Positions 10,713-21,177 of a DNA stretch of 64,000 nucleotides are shown here, in pieces. Origin of the DNA: Microplitis mediator (taxonomy: Eukaryota > Arthropoda > Insecta > Hymenoptera > Braconidae); contig NC_079972.1 of assembly GCF_029852145.1 (NCBI RefSeq), positions 3,483,795 through 3,547,794 on the forward strand, in the 5' to 3' direction. Position numbers and translations under genes: made by a program. Position 1 is the stretch's first letter. Each line of letters opens with the position of its first letter. The notes beneath the pieces are model-generated. The model was not told the DNA's origin. It made no database searches and worked only from the letters and a program-made list of their open reading frames with translations.

Positions 10713-11182
10713 TTGGCGCAAGAATATTTTTTGTAATTTCGAATGAAAACGAAAATTTTCTTAGTTCAAGAACAAAATTTTCTTAAACTTAGTCATCTTG
10801 GCAAATTTTTTTTTATCCAGTCGATATAATATATCCCTGTTTAGAAAATCCTATAAAATCCAATAGATTCTTATAAATTCCCACTGAGATTTTGTAAGAA
10901 TGAATGAGTTCTATGAGAAGTGCTACAGTTAAGTATAGGGCTTTATACATAGAGCTATAAGAATCTATCGGATTTTTTAAGCAGGGATGTTTCTTGAATT
11001 AAGAAATATTTTCTTAAAGTGAGAAAAGTAAATATTTTGCCCCGAAATGTAATCAATTGTTCGAAGAGTAAAATATTCTTTCTTTAAGAATAATTAATTT
11101 GGAATCGAGATGATCTGTGATTCTAGTCAAGAATTATAAATACTCAACTCAATGGTAAGAAATATCTAGGCTTAAGTATTTT
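10713..11182. repeat. Distal part of duplication copy 1 with a 159-bp CCCTGTTTAGAAAATCC MITE
   Basis: The stretch is shared with 15611-16105. A small inverted-repeat element runs from CCCTGTTTAGAAAATCC (about 10831) to GATTTTTTAAGCAGGG (about 10989). Other copies are at about 15752-15910 and 43467-43612. No coding sequence is visible. Confidence 0.55.
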
Positions 11183-11663
11183 GTTGTGCATGAGTGATTT
11201 AATTAATAATTGTTGACTTTTAAATAATGAACTTTTAAGTTAGCGAACTTTAGCACTGTACTGTTAGAGTCACTGTTCACTTTGTAATAATTTCAAGTTA
11301 AATTATTAACGATCACTGATTTTACGTTTGTAGTTTTAAGACGAGATTGACTGTGCGACTAATCGTCTCAAGATCAAAAACGGTTTTGAATGATGGTGTC
11401 TATGGTACCTTCGAGCTTAACAAAAACGCTCCAGGTAATTACTTTCCTCCCCCACTCTTAAATATCCATGGTCATAATTCGGAGAGGAAGGGGCAAAAGG
11501 AAGTTTTTAAGGAAATACTGAGTTTTTGGGGGCTCCAAGAGGGGTAGAGGGGAGAGGGGACCCTTAATTTCGTCTCAATATGCCACGCTTTTGAAAGTTA
11601 AAAAACTTTAAATTTGGGGCAAAATGGACCCTGAAAAAAAGTTATAATATTTGCTTTTTTTAC
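11183..11663. other. Spacer, no supported gene
   Basis: An open frame of 66 codons (11347-11547, plus) has no recognisable motif. A GGTAATTAC following it could be a splice donor by chance. I do not call a gene. Confidence 0.4.
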
Positions 11664-12013
11664 CCCTGGCGGTTTTGAATCACCCTGGAAACAGCCTGGA
11701 AACACCCTGGGAGTGAATCCAGGGTGGTTACACGGTGGGTTTGTGCCATTTTACCACCGTGTATACATGGTGGTTACACGGTGTTTCCACGATGGTTACA
11801 CGGTGTATCCACGGTGATTACGCGGTGTACGTCGAATCACGGTGGGTACACCGTGGAATCAGGGTGGGTACACCGTTTAACCACCGTGGAATCACGTTGA
11901 TAAAATGAAAAAACCCACCGTGTAACCACCGTGGATCCACCGTGGTTCCATGCACCGTGGTTCCATGCACCGTGTTTCCAGGGTGTTTCCAGGGTGATTC
12001 AAAACCGCCAGGG
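11664..12013. repeat. CCCTGGCGGTTTTGAATCAC palindromic repeat, copy 2
   Basis: The termini CCCTGGCGGTTTTGAATCAC and GTGATTCAAAACCGCCAGGG are perfect inverted repeats. The interior consists of GGTGGTTACACGGTG-type units in direct orientation on the left half and inverted on the right half. It is a larger version of 6166-6374 and probably a MITE whose body grew by tandem duplication. Confidence 0.65.
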
Positions 12014-12318
12014 TGTTTCTAATTTTCTTATTATTAATCAATAGTTTGATTGCTTTTCTAAACATGAAAATAAAAAAATAATAATAAAAGTTAAATATTA
12101 ATAATCTCAATGAAATAAAATTGTATTTTTTTTAAAAAGTAATTTCTTAATATAAGAAGATAAATAACAATCAGTTGTAAATATCACTTAAGTTAACGCT
12201 GTAAAAATTATAATAAATTAAAAAATGTTGGAAAATCCAAAAGTGCACACCTCAATCGCTCATTTTATTTTAAATTATTACTTTTATTATGTAATGTATT
12301 TCTACTCTTATTATGTAT

Positions 12319-13007
12319 TTTGCACACCTCAAGCGTGAAAGCGCAGGTGTGCTTTGTGGACGGTTTTTTTTTCTTATTATGAACTTTTATTCAACTTACA
12401 AATTATCAATTTGATTTTTTTATTCCTTATTTTTAGTTTAATATTTTTTTACTGATATTTTTTTTAAATATCCCGGCTTTTGTGTTAGATGTCGCTTTTT
12501 TTTTCAAACATATCGAAACGCTAGTGCTGCCACTAGTAGTTGATAGAGAGAAACAATGAAAAAAATAATAACAATAGTAAAAATAGCAGCTGAATTTTTC
12601 ACGAATAATCAGTTTAACGGCGTTAATTAATTACAATTAAACTAAAAGGATTCAGATGGTAATTTTCATAAGGGTTCTTGTGATAAAAAATACAAAGGCA
12701 ATAAAAAAAAAGTTAGGCCGATTAATGGTGTCTATCGAGGGTTATCGTGTTTACGAAGATTCATACGTAACAATTGACAGCACTGGTTTCTTGAGTTAAA
12801 ATAACTTATTTTAAATGAATAAAATAATGAATCGACTTAACATTGGGTTCAAATTGTTCCTTAATAAATTCTCTATATGCAAGTATACAATTTTACCTAT
12901 TTTGGTGTAATAAAAATAGTGTAGAAAGATTTTTATGTGAGTAAAATAGTCGAATAAAAAAAACCGTCCATAGAGCACACCTGCGCTTTCGCGCTTGAGG
13001 TATGCAA
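12319..13007. mobile_element. TIR element with GCACACCT...AGGTGTGC hairpin at each end
   Basis: The left end (12321-12360) and right end (about 12965-13005) are inverted copies of a segment reading TGCACACCTCAAGCG, then GAAAGCGCAGGTGTGC, then GGACGGTTTTTTT. Each terminal segment itself forms a short hairpin. The body is about 600 bp of AT-rich sequence without a transposase. A truncated copy of one end is at 48600-48694 and a decayed fragment at about 55510. A partial extra copy of the start is at 12243. Confidence 0.6.
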
Positions 13008-13429
13008 AAATATTAATAAACATAATTATTATTAAAAATAATTATAATTGATGTTTTAATTCTAATGAATGTATTAATAAAACACTGAAATTTTTAATTT
13101 TTTAAATTTTTCAAAACATTTTTATATGAAATTTCATTTTATAATATTTTTTGGCCATCTGTATGATAACTTAGTGTACTTTTTACAATCAGTATCATCT
13201 GTCGATAACAAAGAAATCGACTTTGAGCTTACGAAACCCGTCCAATCGGAATGTCTTGTTAAAGTGGTCCCAGTAAGAGAATGCACCTCGGAAATTGCCC
13301 CCACCACCGAACATTTATGAATTAACACATAAAACACCTAGAGTGGGAGTAAAAACCGACGACACCCGAGGTGCATTCTCTTGTTGATGGGATGACAATA
13401 TCAATGTTTCTGGTTAACGAAAAATTAAC

Positions 13430-13651
13430 CCTGATAGCTACACCTTACTCAGTAAGGTCTGCAGTGAAACATTTTCGATTAAATTAACGAGAAAGTTTCT
13501 GGCAAGCTTGGCTGGATAAAATACTTTCCTTTAAGTTGGCTTCTAGTTAACCTTGGCAAACACTTGGCCAAGGCGACTAAATTATCCCAGTTAATTGTGT
13601 ATATCGCAAAGTTAAAAGAAAACTCGTGTTAATTTAAGGCATCAAGTTAAA
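13430..13651 (+). promoter_or_regulatory. 5' region of MATH-BTB gene 2, derived from a foldback repeat
   Basis: It carries the same CCCTGATAGC, TTACTCAGTAAGG and GTTTCTGGCAAGC blocks as 6593-6817, with only a few substitutions. The relation to the palindrome arm at 33349-33430 is as for copy 1. The transcription start is not identifiable. Confidence 0.45.
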
Positions 13652-14623
13652 ATGCCTCTTAAAAAAATTGAACGAAATGTTCAGAAAACCGACGATACAT
13701 GGGTAATAAATGATTTAAATCAATATTATTCACTTCTAAATCGTAGGAAGGGGAGAATCGAAATAGTTCATAACTTTTCATCTACATTTAGAGGCTATGT
13801 CAGCGAGTGGTGCGTCAAAGTGTGGCTTTATAATCATACGTTTCCTAGAGGAATGGGTTTAGCATTTAGTAATTCTGTAAACGGATTAGTTAATGTCACC
13901 TGTAACTTTTACCTGGTTGACATCGATAAAAATTATCACTACGTCGGACGAGTAAACCGAAAAGCTACAAATAATTTCCAAATCCTTAAAGTTTTTGGAA
14001 ATCTTTTTGCTGATTCGCGTTTACCGAGAAAAAAAGAAGAATTGCTTCCAAACAATACCATGACACTGCACATAGAACTTTTAACTTACTTAGATGATAA
14101 TCCTATATTTCCTATTGAAAGTTTGTACTTTACTAACGTTCCCGTTGACGATTTACCTGAAGAATACTTGGATTTATATAACCACCGAAAAAATGGTGAT
14201 GTTATTATATGGGTGCAGGATAATCAATTTCCTGTGCATGGAATTGTTTTAAAAACAAGGTGTTCTGAATGGTACAATGATGTTGCTTGTCATCAACTAT
14301 CATCTGGCAACAATAACAATAATGAATTAACTCTTAAGGGTATTGATCCAGAGATATTTAAAAGAGTTTTAGAATATATCTATACTGGCAAAGTCAACGA
14401 CTTAGATGATTATTCAGAGTATTTACTAGAAGCTGCTGATAAGTTTAAATTAATAAGACTGAAACAAATGTGTCAAATATCGATCGGCAACAACTATTTT
14501 ACTGCTAAAAATTGTAAAGAGGTTTTCGATTTAGCTACTCGTTGTCACGCTATAGAATTAAAAGATGCCGCCGGTCTTAATCTGACGAAGATGAAATACG
14601 GCGGTTTCTACGGTCTAGTATAA
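13652..14623 (+). CDS. MATH-BTB (speckle-type POZ-like) protein, copy 2
   Basis: Intronless ORF of 323 residues, the same length and architecture as the gene at 6818. By my count 29 residues differ from copy 1. Twenty-three of these fall in the first 155 residues (for example C58W, N66R, K101V, S113K, H121D), none in the BTB core (about 156-280), and six in the C-terminal tail. In the MATH-coding part I count only two silent changes. The family role is adaptor of a CUL3 ubiquitin ligase; the substrate is unknown. No frameshift or internal stop is present, so both copies look functional. AATAAA follows about 30 nt after the stop, as in copy 1. Confidence 0.9.
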   Translation: MPLKKIERNVQKTDDTWVINDLNQYYSLLNRRKGRIEIVHNFSSTFRGYVSEWCVKVWLYNHTFPRGMGLAFSNSVNGLVNVTCNFYLVDIDKNYHYVGRVNRKATNNFQILKVFGNLFADSRLPRKKEELLPNNTMTLHIELLTYLDDNPIFPIESLYFTNVPVDDLPEEYLDLYNHRKNGDVIIWVQDNQFPVHGIVLKTRCSEWYNDVACHQLSSGNNNNNELTLKGIDPEIFKRVLEYIYTGKVNDLDDYSEYLLEAADKFKLIRLKQMCQISIGNNYFTAKNCKEVFDLATRCHAIELKDAAGLNLTKMKYGGFYGLV

Positions 14624-16105
14624 ATGGTATGTCTTTACTTTCTTAATTATAATAAAGCTTATAGTTTTTTTTTTACTCAATCGAAGTATCAGATTTGAAT
14701 TATCAACTCATCATTAATTTTTTTAGGTGTGTCGACTAGACGTGACATCAGTAAAGAGCCGATTGTTTTTATATTAACAGAGATCACTTTGTTCATTTGT
14801 AATATCATTTTTGGTCATGAAAATTTCTATTATTACGAAATGACCGATTAATTAGTTTACCAATTTGTTCATTGAACTTAACTTCTGTTTGCCTTTTTTC
14901 CGTTCGCTACATCCTTCAATAAAAACTCGAATTAGCTTTCTATTAACTTAAGATCTGAATTTAAATGGAATATATTTAAAGGTATTTATTTGACTTTTTA
15001 ATCAATGTACCGTATGTAAATTGTACTTTTTTAACCGCAAGTTAAAGAAATAAATAAAAGTCTATCTAAATTGAAATTATTAATTTATTTAATAATCCAG
15101 TGTATATTTTAACAAAATTTTATGGAAATATTAGTTGTAAAAGTTATTTTATTATTTAGATCAAATGATATCATTAGCTTATAAGTATGTTTTTTTTTAT
15201 ATAATATTGGATGTACGATTGTGTAAAGAAAATTTTTTATTTTGCTGTTCACTTCATCTTCAACAATCAAGAACAAACGACGAAAACACGATCTGTTTAT
15301 ACGAAAATATAAAAAATTTATTTTTTCTGTCAACGTAAGACATACTTACGATCGTTCTCCTTCTACCCTAGCAGCAACCCTATGAAAAAAATCCATATGT
15401 ATGGGAATCCATATAGGAAAGTATGGATTTATTTAAAAATCCATGGATATCTGGATTTCCACGTAAGAAATCCACACAGGAAAGTGTGGGTACCTAAATT
15501 TCCATATGAGAAATCCATATAAGAAACTGTGCGTACCTGGATTCCCATATAGGAACTTGACATAGGAAACTTGGTAACTGGATTCTCATGAACGAAGAAA
15601 AAAATAATATCTTGGCGCAAGAAATTTTTTCTTGCCGCAAAAATATTTTTTGTAATTGCGAATGAAAACGAAAATTTTCTTAGTTCAAGTACAAAATTTT
15701 CTTAAACTTAGTCATCTTGGCAAATTTTTTTTTATCCAGCCGATATAATATATCCCTGTTTAGAAAATCCTATAAAATCCAATAGATTCTTATAAATTCC
15801 CACAGAGATTTTGTAAGAATGAATGAGTTCTATGAGAAGTGCTACAGTTAAGTATAGGGCTTTATACATACAGCTATAAGAATCTATCGGATTTTTTAAG
15901 CAGGGATGTTTCTTGAATTAAAAAATATTTTCTTAAAGTGAGAAAAGTAAATATTTTGCCCCGAAATGTAATCAATTGTTCGAAAAGTAAAATATTCTTT
16001 CTTTAAGAATAATTAATTTGGAATCGAGATGATCTGTGATTCTAGTCAAGAATTATAAGTACTCAACTCAATGGTAAGAAATATCTAGGCTTAAGTATTT
16101 CGTTG
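14624..16105. other. 3' part of duplication copy 2, no gene
   Basis: Holds the same AATCCATATAGG-type repeats (about 15383-15595) and the 159-bp CCCTGTTTAG MITE (about 15752-15910) as copy 1. A 74-codon minus-strand frame at 15109-15333 is shared with copy 1 but unrecognised. Confidence 0.5.
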
Positions 16106-16685
16106 CGTTGCGGCAAGTGAACGTAGATGTTTGAACCATCTCATCAATGATCAATGAAAGAAATGTGTTGAGTCAGAAATCAATGAGAGTGATCAAAATC
16201 AAGATTTAAATGAGTTTTGACTTAGGTCAGAGCAATAATATATGAAATATCCGAGAAAAATATTAAAAACTGTGCGCTCGCACCTACAGCGGACTTTTAA
16301 TGTGTCTGGTAAGATGTAAAAACCATTAAAACTGTCCGACTATTGAGGTAACATTTTTTTTTTATAGGCCCCCAAGTAACATAAATAAAATTTAGCTTTT
16401 ATACTATAACGAAAGTATAATTGTAATTTATTAAAGTTTAGGGGTTTCCGGCAGGGGGTGGCAACTGTCATAAGCGTCCGGCAATGGATTACGCGATTTT
16501 TAAAGTTATCCCGAAGAAAATATATAAAAATTGAGCTTTATACTGTAACGAATTTAAGGTACTATTTTATACACATTTAATACGTGTTATCTGTCCAAGT
16601 ATAACCATAACATAACGTGTTAGTGTGGTATAAAAATAATAAACTGGATTTAATATGTGAATTGCGTAACCTTGACACATCAAGA
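16106..16685. repeat. Spacer with a direct repeat of 17090-17215
   Basis: The segment 16150-16270 (blocks GAGAGTGATCAAAATCAAG and GAGCAATAATATATGAAAT) recurs in the same orientation at 17090-17215, near the left part of the composite repeat. This suggests a dispersed repeat or an ancient duplication of an insertion site. No gene is visible. Confidence 0.4.
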
Positions 16686-16852
16686 AGGTAAATGTCCCAA
16701 TACCGGAACGATTTGACAATAATTATATTATATTTTAACTCGTACACGATGAAATTAAATAAAACTTTCTTTATTTAAAACTATAATCTTTTAGTTACAA
16801 AATAGGATATAAAATATATTTTAGAATATATCCGAAATATGAAAAAAAAAAT

Positions 16853-18671
16853 CTGGGCGTCGGTTGACCCTGCGGGCCAGCCCCAAAACTTCCCGGTGTT
16901 TTCGAGCTCAAGGAGCTTGAAAACACCACTGTGAATATATTTTCGAGCTCGAAAATGCTATTACATGCAATCATTTTTTTATGAGCTTTTCAAGCTCTAA
17001 CAAGTTACGTCTTATGCTAGAGTTTGAAAAGTTAAGAATCAAAAATCATCAATGAAGAAACGGCTTTCAAATTTTTATTCTCGATTGTGTTTTAGGAAAT
17101 AAATGTATTGGGGCAGAAATCAATGAGAGTGATCAAAATCAAGATTTGAATGAGTTTTGACACAGGTCAGAGCAATAATATATGAAATATCTGAGAAAAA
17201 TATAAAAGACTGTGTTTTTTCAATTTTTTGCTGACAATATGATTAAAACTAAAGAACAGGTTAGATGACATTATCTGATGATCAAAAGAGACTATGAAGA
17301 GAAAGAGTTGGTATGATTTCAAACACATTTTAGCACATTATATTTTGATTTATCGGAAATAAATAACATAAAATGTTATTTTTTTAACTTTTCAGCGCCG
17401 ATATCTTTTGAACTAATCAACCATTTTTGACGTTTGTGGTGGCAATCGGCGCATTTTATTAAGTTCTAGAGCTGAATAGATTTTGAAGACGATCGTTTAA
17501 CTCGTTTCTGAGAAATCAATAAAAAACTAAAGAAAAAAATTTTTAACTTCCCGCTGAGAAAATCGACGAATTTCAAAAAATTCGGGAAGTTATTGGTTTC
17601 ACCCCGATTTTCAAAAACCGGGTTTTCATCATATGTCGACATTTGAAGGTGCTAAGATGCTATTCAGACATTTTCAGAGCGATGTCTGTATGTATGTATG
17701 TATGTATGTATGTATGTGTGTGTGTGTGTGTGTGTGGATGTAAACTTCTCATATCTTTTTGATGAATGAACCGATTTAGATGGTTCTTGCGGCATTCGAA
17801 AGATATTTTCTGAACTTAGATTTTCAAAAAAAATTTAGACCATTTAGTCAAATAAACTCTGAGATATTTAAGAAATACGAAAAAAAAAATTTTTTTTTCA
17901 TTTTTTTTGGATATTGTGAAAACTGTTGGATTGATCAATTCCAAAATCTAATCAGCTCTAAAACTCGATAAAAGCTTTCGATTGCCACTAAGAACGTCTC
18001 AATCAGATTATCCGTTCGAAAGATATCGTCGACGAAAGAATGAAAAAAAATCGTTTTTTTTCGTTTTTCGTGGATATTTCGGAAACTATCGAATCGATCA
18101 ATTCAAAAATCTAATCAGCTCTAGAACTAGATAAAAGCTTTCGATTGCCACCTCAACCGTCTCAATCGGTTAATTCGTTCGCGGGATATCGTGGGAGAAA
18201 GAATTGGTAAAAAACGGTTTATTCGAAAACAATGGAATACAAACGTATTTTCGAGCTCGAAAATGTATTCACAACAATGTTTACGAGCTCAAGGAGCTTG
18301 AAAACAGCGGGAAGTTTCAGGGCTAGCCCGCAGGGTCAATCGATAGATAGATTTTTTTTTTCGTAATTCGCAAATGTTTTCGAGTCTACTTGACTAAATG
18401 ATCTGAAATTTTCAGGAAAGTTGATAGCCAACAAGCTCTTTCGATTGCCACCCCAACCATCCAAATCGGTTTATTAGTTAAAAAGTTATAGACCATTCAC
18501 ACACATACATACACATACACACTCGAACATCATTCTGAAAATAGTCAGAATAGCTTCCTAGGACCTCAAAACGTCAACATCTGATGAAAACTCGATTTTC
18601 AAAATTCGGGGTGAAAAACAATAACTTCCCGAATTTTTGAAAATTTACAATTTTCTTAGCGGGAAGTTAAA
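16853..18671. repeat. Composite TTAACTTCCCGCTGAGAAAA repeat
   Basis: Two pairs of inverted ends overlap. One is GACCCTGCGGGCCAGCCCC (about 16868) against GGGCTAGCCCGCAGGGTC (about 18335). The other is TTAACTTCCCGCTGAGAAAA (about 17541) against TTAGCGGGAAGTTAA near 18671. The body carries diverged units around CCGATTTAGATGGTT and CTCTAGAACT, plus a (TATG)n(TG)n tract at 17690-17735. Relatives are at 24380-25165, 54030-55320 and 62590-63190. Open frames inside are not conserved between copies. Confidence 0.6.
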
Positions 18672-19662
18672 ATGTTAATTATAGCAATAGTCTTGGATTC
18701 ATGACTTTTTCATGTCACTTAATGGTTTTGCTAAGAAATCAGTCAATGGTCTTAAGCTTATAGGAAATGTATAGAATTACTTTTCAATAATTTTTTTTTT
18801 TATATGCATCTAGAATGACATAAAATTCAAGAAACCATTTTAACAATATGAAAAAAATAGTATTATTATTGTTTTATTGTTCGTCTATTGGTACACCAAA
18901 ATCAACCCGTGCCCAGTACCGGAACAGCCAGTCATATTAATGTTATTAATGTTATCGATAGACATTAACGGTGAGTTTTATTGACTGGCTAAATCAAGTG
19001 CAATATTAATTATTACTGGAGCCCTAATTTTGAATGCAGTATGTATGATTGTTATAAAAAAAGCATTAAATATAGGTCAACTCTAATTTCAATCATAAAA
19101 AGTAATTTTTTTTTTTTTTAATCAACTTTGTAGTGTAACCTCTAATGATTTATTTTGTTTCTATTCTTCAGTTCAAAATATTTATTTTCATTTAATATTT
19201 AATCATTTAAAAATTTTAAAAACATTTTACATTATGAGTGTGATATAGCAGACATCAGACAAATTTAAAATTATTAATAAATCGAGTAAATAATTAATAA
19301 AATAAAATTTTTAAAAATACGCATTCAAAAAATTTTGGAATTAATAGTCCTTTTTTTATAAATTTTATTTTTTTAATTGTTTATCTTTTTTATTTATAAT
19401 TTTAAAGTTGTCTGATGTCTGCTACATTCACACTCGTTTTAGAATAATATTATTTAATAATTGTCAATATTTTCACCATGAATAAATGCAAAAAATAACT
19501 CATTTTATTTACTGTTCCGGTATTAGGACAACCGAATTCCTGTATTGGGACAAGACTATTTCAGCGTTTTGGTATTGGGTCTTTTGGGTGTCATAGAAAA
19601 AAAATTGTTTTTTATATTAAATTTAAGAAAAATGAAATAATTTGATTATTTTTGAATAGGTA

Positions 19663-20779
19663 AGGTAAAAGACCCTGTTGTTGACCGTGACCCAGTTTCT
19701 GACCTTTCCAACTTTTTTCTAACTTACTTAAAAAACTATCTTTAATGCGTAAATCGATTTTTTCTTAATTTGTAGTAATCTTTTCTGAGCCTAATTAATG
19801 GCAATTTAAAAAACATAGAAATTATTAACTGAATAAAAAAAAATATCTTAGTCATAGGTGGCTGCGGAAGCCATTTTTTAAGTGTAGTCTAAGCAGTTGA
19901 TGTTAGAAGGTGCGACAATCGAATCTGTGCACTAATTATCATTTAAGTAAAAAAAATTAATTAAAAATGTATGTGTAGATCAATATTTAATTAAAATTTA
20001 TTTAAATACACGTATAAAACATATTAAAATGAGTTTTGTTGCTAAAATTTTATGGTCAATAACTAGGCTCAATTTTAAAGGTGTGATCAAGTTGTTGACC
20101 CTCAAATTCTAACCTATTACGAACGAGGTTATCTATTTAATTACATGTCTATAAAATGTAAAAATAACAATATTTATAGTTTATTTTGTATTGAATTTAT
20201 TGAAATTATGAATATTTATAGTTTTAGTAATTTATTTTTCATTATTTTTTATAATACAGGTTTAAATTGACATTTAATATTTATTTTTTTAAATAAAAGA
20301 TTATGTTTAGATCTTGAAGGTATATTTTTGGAGTGATAAAATTATTGTAAAAATAATGTCAATTCTGATAGTATTTAAATTGTTATGACTCTTTAAAGTG
20401 TTAAAAAAAGTATGTATTTGTTATAATAAATATTTAATTTATTTATTCAAATAATAATTTTAGTTTATTTAAACTTAGTAAGTACTTCATAATTATGGTT
20501 TACTGTGAGGGTCAGAAACCGCGCCACTGTGACGGTCAGAAACTGCGATCTGAAGAATTCTGACGGTCAGAAACTGGGCCTCTGATAGTCACTTTTTAAA
20601 ACGTCAATTTTAATTATTAATTCAATTCAAATAATTATTTTACACACATGACTTTATTTGACAAATCCTAAACTAGTCGATAAATTTTTTTCTTTCTAAT
20701 CAAGTTAAATCTTACATTAACTCTTATAGTATAACCTCAACCGGCACTCTTAAAAGGTCAGAAACTGGGTCCCTTACCT
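19663..20779. mobile_element. TIR element family C (AGGTAAAAGACCC), TA-flanked
   Basis: The left end is AGGTAAAAGACCCTG and the right end GGGTCCCTTACCT, with TA on both sides (19661-19662, 20780-20781). The motif GGTCAGAAACTGGG, present at both ends, is repeated inside at about 20510-20585 in three tandem versions. No transposase is seen. It is inserted inside the family B element. Confidence 0.65.
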
Positions 20780-20898
20780 TAAATGTCTATTCTATATGAT
20801 GTTATAGATTATTTTGGTTTATAATTTATTTCAATATTTTTGAAACGATAAAAATCAGTCGTATACCCTTCGTCGTTCCGGTATTGGGACATTTACCT

Positions 20899-21177
20899 TA
20901 ATGGAGTTCAAACTCTTTGCTTCACGTTCGAGGTGACAAGTTCTTCCAGTTAAGAATACTCCATCGTAAAAACTCATAAATAAATAGTAGTATTAAAAGA
21001 TAATTATAAATTTCCATTGATCAAAGAGAACTAGTTGAAAAAAAAAGACACTTTGAACGTTGATAATAAAAATTATAAATAATTTATATTAAAAATTTTT
21101 AATTTCGAGAACTCGAACATTCAATATTTTATTTATAAAATACGGAAATAAATACAGTGTTTAGAAAGTGGCAGACT
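20899..21177. other. 3' flank of the ATAD2-family gene
   Basis: A minus-strand polyadenylation signal (AATAAA, plus-strand TTTATT at 21128-21133) lies about 45 nt past the stop codon. Nothing else is evident. Confidence 0.55.

Larger units (their letters stand above)
6482..11182. repeat. Segmental duplication, copy 1 (MATH-BTB block)
   Basis: This block is colinear with 13322-16105. Copy 1 has two insertions absent from copy 2 (8102-8664 and 9350-10712). After subtracting these and their target duplications the two blocks differ by only about 15 bp in length. Upstream (about 270 bp) and downstream (about 310 bp) of the gene I count roughly four substitutions each, so the duplication is recent. 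The tandem period is 6834 bp, measured start codon to start codon. Confidence 0.85.
13322..16105. repeat. Segmental duplication, copy 2 (MATH-BTB block)
   Basis: Colinear with 6482-11182 but without the hAT MITE and the CCCGGG element, so it preserves both pre-insertion sites. Its left edge falls within the dispersed repeat described at 4210-4450. Its right edge follows AGGCTTAAGTATTT, where the two copies diverge abruptly. Confidence 0.85.
16686..20898. mobile_element. TIR element family B (AGGTAAATGTCCCAAT) interrupted by nested insertions
   Basis: The left end AGGTAAATGTCCCAATACCG (16686) and right end CGGTATTGGGACATTTACCT (20898) are inverted repeats; TA follows the right end, while the left side has GA. 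Internal copies of CCCAATACCGG-like motif lie at about 18905 and 19510-19560. Removing a composite repeat (about 16850-18671) and a second TIR element (19663-20779) leaves only about 1.3 kb. A truncated inverted copy of the left end is at about 27560-27693. There is no transposase. Confidence 0.55.

Noticed and set aside
11347..11547. 66-codon frame as a small gene or exon
   Set aside because: No homology is recognised, no supporting splice partner is seen, and there is no conservation evidence in the window.
6818..14623. The two MATH-BTB copies as an assembly artefact of one gene
   Set aside because: They differ by about 40 nucleotide changes in patterned positions, and copy 1 has two clean insertions with target duplications absent from copy 2.
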